Positions 35,286 through 44,287 of a DNA stretch of 64,000 nt are shown here, piece after piece. The notes under the pieces are model-generated. The model did no database searches. It was not told where the DNA came from and saw only the letters and a program-made list of their open reading frames with translations. Made by a program: the position numbers and the translations under genes. Origin of the DNA: Roseiarcus sp963813195 (GTDB lineage: Bacteria; Pseudomonadota; Alphaproteobacteria; Rhizobiales; Beijerinckiaceae); assembly GCA_963813195.1 (NCBI GenBank), contig CAWEYC010000041.1, forward strand, positions 1-64,000, written 5' to 3'. How positions within the stretch are numbered: position 1 is the first letter of the stretch; each line of letters starts with the position of its first letter.

Positions 35286-36868
35286 TGGGCGGTCGCCTCT
35301 TGATGCGGACCAGCCGGGACCTCAAGGGCCAGGGAAGCCGAGATGATGTTGTGCTCAGTGATGTCCGGTCCGCGAAGCTCGCGTCGCACAGAGCCGTCAT
35401 AGAAGATCGCGACGCGATCGCAGCAGCCGATCAGCTCGGCGTAATCCGTCGTATAGAAAAGGATCGCGGCGCCCCGATCGGCCAATCGCCGCATTAGGGC
35501 ATAGATCTCCTGCTTGGTGCCGACGTCGATGCCGCGCGTCGGATCATTGAGCAGGAGAATACGCGCGCCGGTCATCAGCCATTTGGCGATCAAGACCTTC
35601 TGCTGGTTTCCTCCAGACAACGTTCCGACCGCTGCGTCGCTGTTCGTCGTCTTGATCGCCATGTCTCGAACTTGCTGGTCAATTTCCGCGTTTTCCGAAT
35701 TTCGGTCGATCACAAAGCGTCGCGCGAAGCGCCCAATCGAAGCGAGCGACATGTTGTCCCGGATCGACATGGGCAGGATGAGGCCTTCCGTCTTTCGATC
35801 TTCCGGGACGAGGGCGATGCCTATGGCGGCGGACTTCGCTTTGCGCGGGCTGGAGATAGCGACGTCGACGCCATCGACGCGCACGGCGCCCGTAACGCCG
35901 CGCAGTACGCCGAAAAGGGCCAGGAACAACTCCCGCTGTCCCTGGCCGTCCAGGCCGCCGAGCCCCATGATCTCCCCGGCGCCGACCGATAGCGAAACGT
36001 CCTTGACCCGGTCAGCCCAACTGAGGTGATCAATTTCAATGGCGGGGCGGAACGCTCCGCTCGACACCTTTCTTTCCGGAAAGACGTGCTTGAAATCGCG
36101 GCCGATCATCATGCCAACGATCTCGTCCGCCGTATGATCGCCATTGGCGAAACTCGCGACGTTCCGCCCGTTCCGGAAGACCGAGCAGTCATCAGCGAGA
36201 TGGGCAATCTCGTGCATGCGATGCGAGATATACAGAATGGCCACACCGTCTTTGCGGAGACGTTCGAGGAGTTCATAGACCCGTTTGACGTCTTCGCCCG
36301 TCAGAGCAGAGGTGGCCTCATCCAGAATGATCAGGCGCGGCCTCCGGCCGAGCGCCTTCGCGATCTCGACCATCTGCTTTCGCGATAGCGACAGGTTCCT
36401 CACCAACTCTCCGGGGTGGATGTCGCCGCATCCAACGCGTTCGAGGAGCCCTCGCGCAAAACGTCGCTGCGCCGCGAGATTGATGAATCCCATGCGCCCC
36501 GGCGGCGATGTCAGGCAGATGTTTGCTTCCACCGAGAGGTCGGGGATCAGAGACAATTCCTGGAAGACGCCGACAATGCCATTGCTCGTCGCTTCGACGG
36601 GGCTTGCGAAACTGACAGGCTGCCCGTCGAGGATGATGGCGCCGTCGTCCGGGCGAACGACCCCGGAGATAATCTTTATCAAAGTTGACTTGCCTGCGCC
36701 GTTTTCGCCGAGCACCGCGTGGATGGCGCCGGAGCGGCACGAAAAGTCGACGTGGTTGAGCGCTGCTACGCCCCCATAACGCTTAGAGATTTTCGAAAGT
36801 TGCAACAGCGGCGCCTGGCCTGACTCAGACATAGGCTTTGCCGCGCCATTGATGGGCGTCAGTACCAT
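35282..36868 (-). CDS. ABC sugar importer tandem ATPase, locus B
   Basis: 528 residues from ATG 36868 (ATG 36832 is an alternative). Domain 1 has GENGAGKST, LSLSRKQMVEIAKAL and LIILDEATSAL. Domain 2 has GLDGQGQREL, LSGGNQQKV and ILLLNDPTRGIDVG, where Asn-Asp replaces the Asp-Glu of Walker B, so the second site probably hydrolyses poorly or not at all. It lies 100 bases downstream of the binding-protein gene and is coupled to both permeases by four-base overlaps. Confidence 0.9.
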   Translation of the reverse strand: MVLTPINGAAKPMSESGQAPLLQLSKISKRYGGVAALNHVDFSCRSGAIHAVLGENGAGKSTLIKIISGVVRPDDGAIILDGQPVSFASPVEATSNGIVGVFQELSLIPDLSVEANICLTSPPGRMGFINLAAQRRFARGLLERVGCGDIHPGELVRNLSLSRKQMVEIAKALGRRPRLIILDEATSALTGEDVKRVYELLERLRKDGVAILYISHRMHEIAHLADDCSVFRNGRNVASFANGDHTADEIVGMMIGRDFKHVFPERKVSSGAFRPAIEIDHLSWADRVKDVSLSVGAGEIMGLGGLDGQGQRELFLALFGVLRGVTGAVRVDGVDVAISSPRKAKSAAIGIALVPEDRKTEGLILPMSIRDNMSLASIGRFARRFVIDRNSENAEIDQQVRDMAIKTTNSDAAVGTLSGGNQQKVLIAKWLMTGARILLLNDPTRGIDVGTKQEIYALMRRLADRGAAILFYTTDYAELIGCCDRVAIFYDGSVRRELRGPDITEHNIISASLALEVPAGPHQEATAQ

Positions 36869-36969
36869 GGGCGTATCAGCCTCCAAACGCGGTCGGCACA
36901 GAAAGACAGGGGCGTTGCGCCTCCAGACGGGCAAAGCTTACGCAATGCCCGTCTGGACGGAACCCCGCC

Positions 36970-38094
36970 TCAGTTCACAGCCTGCTTCATGATGTCCTCA
37001 GCACTCTGATTGACGCCGCAGGCGGGGAATGTGTTGTCGGGAAAGAAGCTGCCGCCGAGTTCGGGGAAATAGCTAACCCCCTGCTTGAAGTTCGGCGCCG
37101 TCGTGACCGGCAGGGGCATGTCGATGTCCTGTGGAATCACATTGCCTTGCAGGGCGGACAACACCGCTTTGAGTGCGACCGAGGAGATGGCGGGAGGAGC
37201 GGCCACCGCGAGGCACTTCAGCCCTTCGGGTTCGTACTTTGCGCACATCTGATTGAAAGCGTTCTCGCCCTCGCCGGCGATCGGGATCATTGGATGATGT
37301 GTGTCGAGGAGAGCCTGCAACGCCCCGTCAGAGCCTCCCTGGTCTGCGACGCCGTCGAAATGGCCGTCGACAGCGATCGCGTCCGCGGTCGCCTTGTGCG
37401 AGGTGCCGGTGTCCCAGTTTCCGACCACCTGGATGATCTTGTAATTCTTACCGCTTCCCTCGACCGCCTCATGGAAGCCTTTGCTGCGATCGCGATCCGC
37501 GCCTGTCCCCTGCAGCCCGCGGACCTCCAGAATCTTGCCGCCCGGCTTCACGTTGTCAACCATCCAACGGCCCTGAATGCGGCCCATCTCGAAGGTGTCG
37601 ACGTTGACCTGGAGAATCTTATCCGTATCGGCCCGGTTATCGAAATTGAGCAGGACGACGCCCGCGGCGTTGGCGCGCCGTATGACTGGGGCGAGGCCAG
37701 CGGGGCTGACGGCGTCGGTCAAGATCGCATCGAATCCCTGATTGATGTAGTTGTCGACCGCTGCGACTTGCGCGGCGACGTCCGTTCCCGTGCTGACGAC
37801 GTCGAATTCCTTAATCTGGTCTTTGATGCCGGGCTGGGCTGCGAACGCCTTAGCGTTCTTGATCATCTGGATGCGCCAGGCATTGCCGACAAAGCCGTTC
37901 ACCAACGCGATGCGATAGGGACCAGGCCTCTTAGGCCATTGAAAGAATGCCGATTTCGGGAAGGGCTTGAAGCAGTCCGGGAGATAGCCGGGTCCGGACA
38001 CCACTTTGTAGCCGTCTGCGGCGCTGGCCTGCCCCGCAGCAAACGCCATGATCGACCCAAGAGCGACCGTGGCGAGATAGAGATGCTTTCTCAT
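36970..38094 (-). CDS. Periplasmic binding protein of ABC importer, locus B
   Basis: 374 residues. ATG at 38094 has AGGAGG five bases upstream, the strongest ribosome binding site in the operon. The signal peptide is MRKHLYLATVALGSIMAFAA with cleavage near QASA-AD. The RbsB-like domain includes YRIALVNGFVGNAWRIQMIK, VAAVDNYINQGFDAILTDAV, RWMVDNVKPGGKILEVRGLQ and GDWDTG-type region VVGNWDTGTSHKA. It is longer than simple ribose-binding proteins because of an N-terminal extension (CFKPFPKSAFFQWPKRPG) typical of a subgroup linked to polyol or amino-sugar uptake. Substrate is unknown. Confidence 0.9.
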   Translation of the reverse strand: MRKHLYLATVALGSIMAFAAGQASAADGYKVVSGPGYLPDCFKPFPKSAFFQWPKRPGPYRIALVNGFVGNAWRIQMIKNAKAFAAQPGIKDQIKEFDVVSTGTDVAAQVAAVDNYINQGFDAILTDAVSPAGLAPVIRRANAAGVVLLNFDNRADTDKILQVNVDTFEMGRIQGRWMVDNVKPGGKILEVRGLQGTGADRDRSKGFHEAVEGSGKNYKIIQVVGNWDTGTSHKATADAIAVDGHFDGVADQGGSDGALQALLDTHHPMIPIAGEGENAFNQMCAKYEPEGLKCLAVAAPPAISSVALKAVLSALQGNVIPQDIDMPLPVTTAPNFKQGVSYFPELGGSFFPDNTFPACGVNQSAEDIMKQAVN

Positions 38095-38171
38095 TTCAAC
38101 CTCCTCGACAAGAAACAATTCCACCTTGATTTGCGTCGCGATCGATCTCCCTGGACTATCCCGCCAGTGGG

Positions 38172-38594
38172 TCAGGATCCGTCTTGGGCATTCTCGGCGA
38201 CTTGCAACGGAGCAGCTCTGACGGCGACGGCCTCGATCTCGATGAGATAGCCATCATAAAGATGAGGCACCGGCACGACCGACCGAGCTGGGCGGGCTTC
38301 GCCGAACGCCGCGCCAAAGATGCGATTGAACACCGGCCAATTTTCAATGCCGACCAAAAACACGGTGACCTTAAGTACGTGCTCCGGGCTGCTGTGCGCG
38401 GCGCGCAGGATCTCGAAAAGATTGCTCAGGGCTTGGCGCACCTGGGCCTCGAAAGCTCTATCAGGCTCGGCGGAGTCCGGACGTGTCGGCAATTGGCCAG
38501 AGACGAACACGAGGTCATTGTGCAACGTCGCCTGGCAGTAGTGTCCGGACGGCGCTGGAGCGGTTACAGTTTGGATCCTTGTGATCGTGTCCAT
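38172..38594 (-). CDS. RidA-family imine/enamine deaminase
   Basis: 140 residues (ATG 38594; ATG 38603 is possible). RidA proteins hydrolyse reactive 2-aminoacrylate or imine intermediates made by PLP enzymes. LVFVSGQLPTRPDSAEPDRA, QVRQALSNLFEILRAA, KVTVFLVGIENWPVFNRIF and ARSVVPVPHLYDGYLIEIEA are the family blocks. The Arg that binds the carboxylate is in PARSVV. It starts two bases after, or overlapping, the stop of the PLP enzyme gene (38597), an arrangement that fits removal of the enamine made by that enzyme. Confidence 0.88.
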   Translation of the reverse strand: MDTITRIQTVTAPAPSGHYCQATLHNDLVFVSGQLPTRPDSAEPDRAFEAQVRQALSNLFEILRAAHSSPEHVLKVTVFLVGIENWPVFNRIFGAAFGEARPARSVVPVPHLYDGYLIEIEAVAVRAAPLQVAENAQDGS

Positions 38595-38596
38595 TG

Positions 38597-39775
38597 TCAC
38601 CATCCTGAAAAGCGTTCCCACACGTCGGAAACAACGCGAGAGCCTGTCGATACGACGTGGTAGCGCTGATGCTGTGCGGCAGTGGCGCACGCGTGATTTG
38701 GCAGGATTCGAACCATTGAACCTATCGAAAGATTCGGTAAGCTTGCTCGGCTACCCGAACGTAGCGACAGTATCCCGTGCTCCTGGCTTGCTGCGCTCAT
38801 TATGAGGTCAGGAATAACCTCTCCGTCGAGGTCGCAGACGACGCCATAGCCCTGGTCGACACGTTGATCTGCTGTTCCGGGATCGCGCGAGACTTCTCCG
38901 AGATCGCGCGAGACTGCCATCCAGCCCGCATCCACCAGAATCCGGCGACCGTCATGGGAGTGACCAATGACCGTCGCCAGGACGCTCAAGGCGATGTCTT
39001 CGATGGAGCAAACACCGAGACCCGCCATGACAAGATCAGAAAAGGCGAAAACTCCCGCGCGAACTTCCGTGACGCCAGCAAAATTGTCGGAGAATCGAGC
39101 TGTTGGGGTCGAGCCGACACTAACGGTCGGACAGCGGAATCCCGCATCCCGCAGAAGGCTTGCGCTTTGCACGGCGGCCCGACGTTCGCGCTCTGCCACT
39201 GCCTGGATCTCGCCGACATTTCGGCATTCGTAAGTGGCGCCAGAGTAAGTGAGCACGCCCCGGAGTTCCGCTCCGTGCAATTCGCGGGCGATCGCCAGCA
39301 GCTTCTCGCTAGCATCGAAGCGAACACCGCCGCGGTAGCCGTCGACGTCGATCTCGATCAGGACCGGAATAGCGTCGCGATCAATCCGCGCTTTGGCGGC
39401 GACGGCTTCCGCCTGCGCCACGCTGTCAATCAGAATCGAAAGATCGATCCCTCGCGATCGGAGCGATGCGACCGCCTCCAGCTTGCTTGGCGCGATGCCG
39501 ACTGCATAGAGAATGTCGCGAACGCCGGCATCAGCAAACTTCTCGGCCTCTTTCAGTGTCGAAACCGCAATCGGACCTTGCGGACTCTTCATAATCCGCC
39601 GCGCCACCTCGATACATTTCGCGGTTTTCACGTGAGCACGAAGATTAATCTCTCTTTCGCTTAATCTACCGGTAATGACAGAAGTGTTGCTTGATAACTT
39701 GGTTTCGTCCAGGATCAAACATGGCGTACTAAGTCCGCTAATGTCTGTAGCTGATGGGTGCCTGTTGTCGGTCAC
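38597..39775 (-). CDS. PLP-dependent D-threonine aldolase / D-serine dehydratase-like enzyme
   Basis: 392 residues of the alanine racemase-like fold type III group (DSD1/DTA). LSTPCLILDETKLSSNT leads into the PLP lysine region LRAHVKTAKCIEVAR. TPTARF and the C-terminal metal site PNHACATAAQHQRYHVV (His and Cys about 5 apart) are diagnostic. It would cleave D-threonine-type 3-hydroxy-D-amino acids or dehydrate D-serine. GTG start at 39775 has GAGG upstream and is the first gene of the leftward locus B operon. The RidA gene follows immediately. Confidence 0.85.
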   Translation of the reverse strand: MTDNRHPSATDISGLSTPCLILDETKLSSNTSVITGRLSEREINLRAHVKTAKCIEVARRIMKSPQGPIAVSTLKEAEKFADAGVRDILYAVGIAPSKLEAVASLRSRGIDLSILIDSVAQAEAVAAKARIDRDAIPVLIEIDVDGYRGGVRFDASEKLLAIARELHGAELRGVLTYSGATYECRNVGEIQAVAERERRAAVQSASLLRDAGFRCPTVSVGSTPTARFSDNFAGVTEVRAGVFAFSDLVMAGLGVCSIEDIALSVLATVIGHSHDGRRILVDAGWMAVSRDLGEVSRDPGTADQRVDQGYGVVCDLDGEVIPDLIMSAASQEHGILSLRSGSRASLPNLSIGSMVRILPNHACATAAQHQRYHVVSTGSRVVSDVWERFSGW

Positions 39776-39781
39776 GCCTCG

Positions 39782-39802
39782 ATTCCTTTCGAAGCAAGGA
39801 AT
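39782..39802. promoter_or_regulatory. Inverted repeat just upstream of the locus B operon
   Basis: ATTCCTT (39782-39788) and AAGGAAT (39796-39802) are perfect 7-base arms with a 7-base spacer, lying next to the GTG start at 39775. It could be an operator or a leader hairpin. Confidence 0.3.
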
Positions 39803-40358
39803 TGTTTCGCCCCTATGTCGGCGCTCGGATCACGTCGTCCGAAGTCTTGCCACTGAGCCTCGCGGAATTTTCATCCGCGGTCGATTCACAATCGATGTGT
39901 TCTGCATTAAGTGCAGCATTAATGGCGCCAACAGGGTCATCGGAAGAGGGATTGGCCGGGTGGCCAACGCCAAGCGAGTTTGGAGGCCGGGGATGATGCC
40001 TCGCCGAGCAGCTCGGTGACGAAGTCGCTTTTTGATCAACCCATGTCGGACTCGATGATGACGAGCATTGCCGTTTCGCCGTCAATGACCGAGATGACGG
40101 CTATCGCCAGCGCACAATCGGTTTGACCGACGAACAAGACGCGCTTGTGGCGCTCGCGGCCGGAAGCGAAAGATCGAGCCGATTCTGTAGCTGCGGCGGT
40201 GCCGGATCAACAGCGATTTCAACCAAGCCACACCGCATCCAGCTAACCCCATAAAGTGCCGCTAAGCGCGCGGAGAACACCGGCATCCGAAAGCGCCGTC
40301 AGCGCTCAAAACCGAGCTGCGCACACTGACTCATTAGAGAACACAATCGGTCGATTCC
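39803..40358. other. Intergenic, no gene recognised
   Basis: Frames on both strands lack recognisable domains. This is the upstream region of the locus B operon plus decayed sequence. Confidence 0.35.
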
Positions 40359-40465
40359 CGACGAAGGCGACCTCGCGTCCCGACACCGACGAGATGATCG
40401 CGATGGCCGGGTGTTTGGATTGTGCGAGAAGCGGCAATGCGGCGTTGGCGGCGCGCACCGTATCC
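40359..40465 (-). pseudogene. SDR oxidoreductase, internal fragment
   Basis: LDTVRAANAALPLLAQSKHP and AIAIISSVSGREVAF match the strand and catalytic-Ser part of a short-chain dehydrogenase (the IISSVSG block). Neither N-terminal Rossmann loop nor catalytic YxxxK remains. Confidence 0.5.
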
Positions 40466-40703
40466 AGCGGCCGCATGCGCGACAAGCTTCTCAACGAGAG
40501 CCTGTTCTTCGGCCTCGACCACACTCGGACGAAGATCGCCGACTGCATTAAGGCCGCACTCGGCGTTGGGCTATCGCACCCCGGTCGCCTATACGGCCAA
40601 CCTTTCCGCAACGCGCGACCGGCAGGGCAACCGTGACCAGCTCCGCCGAGCGCACGTTGCTCCATCCGCGCTACGCCGCGGCTCTAGTCGCGCCGCTGGA
40701 TGA
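40466..40703 (+). pseudogene. IS3-family transposase OrfB, C-terminal remnant
   Basis: GRMRDKLLNESLFFGLDHTR (in one frame) is the region preceding the last DDE Glu. After a short loss the other frame gives RPHSALGYRTPVAYTANLSA, the typical IS3 OrfB C-terminus, with stop at 40701-40703. The catalytic core is missing. Confidence 0.7.
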
Positions 40704-40897
40704 ACCTCAGGGGCGGGCAGCGGGCCCACGATATGGGTACACCAGTCGCTGCTGGTGACGCTGACACTGGGTACTACTGGGCTAGCGGCGGCGTCCGGTC
40801 GACGGTCGTGACCTTTTTCGTTTGCGACCTCTCGGGACATTCGATTTTTCATCTTGGACTGGGACATCGCGCACGCGTGAGTGTATGAGGAGGCGTC

Positions 40898-41344
40898 ATG
40901 AACGACCATGAGTTCCTGCGCGTCTTCGATTTTGTCGATCGGCTGCGAAGTCCCTTCCTCGAAGTCGCCGATGTTGAAGACGAGGCGTCGTGGCGGATCA
41001 TCCACTATCTCATGCGCTCGGAGCTCCAAGGCTATCCGGTGACGATGAGCAAGCTGGTTCTCGTCTCCGGCCTCAGCCATGGGACGGCTATCCGGCGTAT
41101 TCAAGACATGATCCGCGCGCATTTGATCGAGCGCAGGCTGACCTCGGGCAAGACGAAACGCTGTACGCTCCATCCAACAGAGCGATTGACGGATCTCGCG
41201 ATGAACTATGCATCCGCGACAAAGGCCTTGATCGCAGAAATCCTGGGCGGGCGCGGGACCGAGGAACATGAGGCGAACTACTATTTCGGCGCGCCGCGCC
41301 GCGGTAATTCCGTCATTCTGCCAACCAACCTGCTGAAGAGTTGA
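40898..41344 (+). CDS. Winged-helix (MarR-like) DNA-binding domain protein
   Basis: 148 residues ending at TGA 41342-41344. The middle (WRIIHYLMRSELQGYPVTMS, KLVLVSGLSHGTAIRRIQDM, LIERRLTSGKTKRCTLHPTE) has the helix-turn-helix plus wing of MarR/DeoR-like regulators. The frame continues beyond the TGA without another stop into the solute-binding domain at 41402, so the two ORFs look like one gene (wHTH plus ligand-binding domain) divided by a nonsense codon. ATG at 40898 follows GAGGAGGCGTC, a strong ribosome binding site. It faces the end of the locus C operon. Confidence 0.7.
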   Translation: MNDHEFLRVFDFVDRLRSPFLEVADVEDEASWRIIHYLMRSELQGYPVTMSKLVLVSGLSHGTAIRRIQDMIRAHLIERRLTSGKTKRCTLHPTERLTDLAMNYASATKALIAEILGGRGTEEHEANYYFGAPRRGNSVILPTNLLKS

Positions 41345-41401
41345 GTTACTGAGGGCGTTGAGCTTCGGTTTCTGCTTAACGACGACAACTATTTCGCGGC
41401 G

Positions 41402-42589
41402 ATGCGGAATATGTGGTCTGACTTCCGCAACAATCTGGCGAGCGCCAGCAACTTCCGGCTCGTGCGCCAGAACGACCTTTATCGAGAGGGCCTTGCCAAC
41501 GGCGAACGCGCGGCCTCCGAATTTGACATCATTGCTATAGACATGCCGTGGCTCGGCGAATTCGTCGGCAAGGGACTCATCCTGCCGCTCGGCCAGATGA
41601 TCCGCGAGTCGGCGATCAATCCGATGGATTTCCATCCCTCCATCTGGTCGACCACGACGTGGCAACGCGTCGAGTACGGCGTGCCCATTTATTGCACGAT
41701 CGAGGTCCTCACCTGCCGCAGCGATCTTTTCGAGGAAGCTGGGCTTGCGCTTCCGCGCACCTTCGAGGAGGTGATCGCGGCGGGCCGGACGTTTCACGAT
41801 CCCCTCTCGGAGCGCTACGGCATCGCGTGGAACGCGGCTCGTACGCCCCTCGCCTCAAGCTTCATGTTCTTCCTCGGCTGTTGCGGGCACACGGTGCTGT
41901 CGATCCAACGCACGCCGACCGGGTTCTCGACGGAAAACCTCGAGCGGCAGCACATGCGGCCGCAAATCGAAAGCGAGACGGGTCTCCTGGTGCTTGACTA
42001 CATGCATCGTCTGTTGGAGATCGCCCAGCCCGGCGCGCTTGAAGCCGATTGGGACAGCTCTTGCGCGGCCTTTCTGAGGGGCCACACAGCCATGGCGTAT
42101 GTGTGGACGATGCGCGCCGCGCAATTCCAGGCCGACGTGCGTTCGGCAGTGAAGCGGCGCGTGGCCTATGTGCCCCAGCCGTCCGGACCGGGAGGCACGA
42201 ACACTTCGCCGATCGGCGGGTTCCTGTTGTGCATTCCTTCGAATATTGACCCGAAGCGATTGCCGCTCGCCACAGAGGCGCTTGCCTGGATGGCCTCACG
42301 CGAGGCAATGAAGGAGCACGTGAAGAACGGCTTTCCGGTAGCGCCGCGCTTTTCGGTCAGCGCCGATCCTGACGCGATCGGAAGTTCGCAACTGGTGCGG
42401 TTCGTCGGCAATCTCGGCAACCGCAACCTGCTCCGCAACTGGCAACGACCGCCGGTTCCCTTCTACACCGAGATGGAGCGCGTCCTCGGCGAGGAGATCC
42501 ATGACGCGCTATTAGGCAGAAAATCCGATCGAGCGGCGCTGAAAGACTCCCAGAGCCGGGTCGACCGGATCATCAGCGAAATGACCTAG
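41402..42589 (+). CDS. Cytoplasmic solute-binding (SBP_bac_1/8-type) domain, probable second half of the regulator
   Basis: 395 residues from ATG 41402. The domain homology begins earlier, in the same frame directly after the TGA (GVELRFLLNDDNYFAAM). Sequence features of type II binding proteins are FDIIAIDMPWLGEFVGKGLI, RVEYGVPIYCTIEVLTCRSD, AFLRGHTAMAYVWTMRAAQF and GGTNTSPIGGFLLCIPS. There is no signal peptide, and no ABC gene of this type is nearby, so it should stay in the cytoplasm and sense a sugar or metabolite. I infer a one-component regulator analogous to LacI but with a winged helix and a type II binding fold. Confidence 0.65.
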   Translation: MRNMWSDFRNNLASASNFRLVRQNDLYREGLANGERAASEFDIIAIDMPWLGEFVGKGLILPLGQMIRESAINPMDFHPSIWSTTTWQRVEYGVPIYCTIEVLTCRSDLFEEAGLALPRTFEEVIAAGRTFHDPLSERYGIAWNAARTPLASSFMFFLGCCGHTVLSIQRTPTGFSTENLERQHMRPQIESETGLLVLDYMHRLLEIAQPGALEADWDSSCAAFLRGHTAMAYVWTMRAAQFQADVRSAVKRRVAYVPQPSGPGGTNTSPIGGFLLCIPSNIDPKRLPLATEALAWMASREAMKEHVKNGFPVAPRFSVSADPDAIGSSQLVRFVGNLGNRNLLRNWQRPPVPFYTEMERVLGEEIHDALLGRKSDRAALKDSQSRVDRIISEMT

Positions 42590-42600
42590 GAACTAAAGCG

Positions 42601-43407
42601 TCAGGCGATCGCCCGGATCGAACCGCCATCCACGCCCCAGACCGAAGACGTTACGAAAGCGGCGAGGTCCGACGCCAGGAAGACGACAACGTTGGCGACC
42701 TCCTCCGGCTTGCCGAGACGACCCAGCGGAAGCTGGCGCAGCGACATTTCATGTTCGACCGCCTTCTGAGGCTCCATCTCGTGAAACTTGCCCATGGTTT
42801 CGGCGAAGCCGCCCGGCTGCGTCCAGAATGGGGTCCAGATCGGGCCGGGCGCCACGGCGTTGATGCGGATGTTGTTGGCGCCTTCGGTCCGGGCAAGCCC
42901 TTTGGTCAGGGCAAGCACGGCCGCCTTGGACGCCGAGTAGTCGATCGGAACTCCCTCGGGCTGGCGGGCAAGATCGGAAGCATTGTTGACGATCGCTCCC
43001 CGCCGTTGCTCGCGCATCACCGGCAGCACGATGCGCGCAACCCTGACATAACTCATGAAATTGAGCGCGAAGGTCTTCTCCCAGTCCGCATCGGTCAACT
43101 GGTCGAACGTTCGCACCGCGCCGGCGCCGACATTGTTGACCAGCACGTCGACCACGCCGCGATAGTGGGCGATGGCGGCGCCGACCATGCTTTCGATCTC
43201 CGCGGACGAGGACAAATCGCCTGGGAAGACCGCGGCCTCGCCGCCCGCAGCGCTGACGGCCATCGACGTATCGTGCAGGCCGGCTTTATCAATGTCGAAC
43301 AGCGCCAGACGACTGCCTTCGCGCGCGAACGCGACCGCTGTCTCGCGGCCGATGCCCTTGGCCGCGCCTGTGATCAGCACCACCTTGCTCTTAAGATTGG
43401 TTTCCAT
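42601..43407 (-). CDS. SDR-family oxidoreductase
   Basis: 268 residues. TGAAKGIGRETAVAFAREGS, NNVGAGAVRTFD, VNNASDLARQPEGVPIDYSA-SK (catalytic Ser/Tyr/Lys; Ser within NNASD) and VDGGSIRA are the family motifs. It is the last gene of the leftward locus C operon, 11 bases after the TIM-barrel gene, and convergent with the regulator-like ORF (12 bases between stops). Confidence 0.88.
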   Translation of the reverse strand: METNLKSKVVLITGAAKGIGRETAVAFAREGSRLALFDIDKAGLHDTSMAVSAAGGEAAVFPGDLSSSAEIESMVGAAIAHYRGVVDVLVNNVGAGAVRTFDQLTDADWEKTFALNFMSYVRVARIVLPVMREQRRGAIVNNASDLARQPEGVPIDYSASKAAVLALTKGLARTEGANNIRINAVAPGPIWTPFWTQPGGFAETMGKFHEMEPQKAVEHEMSLRQLPLGRLGKPEEVANVVVFLASDLAAFVTSSVWGVDGGSIRAIA

Positions 43408-43418
43408 CCTTGCCTCCC

Positions 43419-44276
43419 TTACTTCTCGGCAAACTGCGCAATCGTCGTTTCGAAAGAGCGCCGCGCGGCTTCCTCGAGCGGCAGGACGCGATGTCGTTTA
43501 GAAATCACTTCGACCGAATAGAAGCTGTCGAAGCCCGTTGTGCGGATTGCATCGATGAAGGCGGGCGGATCGAGCACGCCCTCGCCGCAGAGCCGCCGCT
43601 CGTAAATTGTATCTTCCCACAGCGTGCCGACGACTTCCGCGTCGGCGTCATCGAGCTCGACCGAAACAACATATTGCCGTGGGACCCGCGCAACCTCCTC
43701 GTAGGGAATGCCGCCGCGCGCGATATGCCAAATATCCAGCAGCAAACCGCCGTTGGGTTGCGCCGCGCCTTCGACGATCGCCCGCGCGGTTTCCAACGTG
43801 GGCACATTGGAGAAGGGCATCACTTCCATGGCGATCTTCGTGCCGTAGCGGGCCGCGTCTTTGCAAATCTCGGCGAAGCTGTCGGTCACGTGCGGCAGAT
43901 CGATTGTCTTCGCATCGAACTCAGGAGCAATTTTCACATTGCGCGCCCTCAGAGCCTCGGCCGCTTCGAACAACTCCTTCCGCACCGTGTCGGAAGCAGC
44001 CCGTGGTTCGCCGTCGGCAAACCAGTGGGTGACGAACTCCAGCTCCACGTGAGGCATGCCGTTGGCGTCGAGAATGCGCCGCATCTCCTTGAGACCGATT
44101 TTCTCGCGTGTGGCCTGCACATCCGCGTGTATGAGGCCCAGCCCTTTGTAGCCGGCCTTCGCCGCCGCCTCGACGCGCTCGGCAAAAGAGTACGCGCTGA
44201 CTTCGTTCGGCGCGAAGGGATACACATCCCCGGCAATGGTCCAGTAAGCGGCGACCAGTTCTATTGTTCGGCTCAT
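43419..44276 (-). CDS. Sugar phosphate isomerase/epimerase-family TIM barrel
   Basis: 285 residues from ATG 44276 (AAGGATGAGAG upstream; ATG 44285 is alternative). The AP endonuclease family 2/xylose isomerase-like barrel includes FAERVEAAAKAGYKGLGLIH, HVELEFVTHWFADG, GTKIAMEVMPFSNVPTLETA with a metal Glu, GGLLLDIWHIARGGI with metal Asp and His, and DDADAEV ... GEGVLDPPAFIDAIR with the final Glu. It probably isomerises or epimerises a keto-sugar produced by the neighbouring SDRs. Confidence 0.85.
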   Translation of the reverse strand: MSRTIELVAAYWTIAGDVYPFAPNEVSAYSFAERVEAAAKAGYKGLGLIHADVQATREKIGLKEMRRILDANGMPHVELEFVTHWFADGEPRAASDTVRKELFEAAEALRARNVKIAPEFDAKTIDLPHVTDSFAEICKDAARYGTKIAMEVMPFSNVPTLETARAIVEGAAQPNGGLLLDIWHIARGGIPYEEVARVPRQYVVSVELDDADAEVVGTLWEDTIYERRLCGEGVLDPPAFIDAIRTTGFDSFYSVEVISKRHRVLPLEEAARRSFETTIAQFAEK

Positions 44277-44287
44277 CGCTCTCATCC

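Noticed and set aside
33349..36868. Importer of locus B as a branched-chain amino acid system
   Set aside because: The tandem ATPase on one polypeptide and RbsC-type permeases are of the ribose/xylose class; Liv systems have two separate ATPases.
38700..38716. GGCAGGATTCGAAC, similar to a tRNA T-arm
   Set aside because: It lies inside the well-supported PLP enzyme gene at its metal-site codons, and no anticodon or acceptor arm is present.
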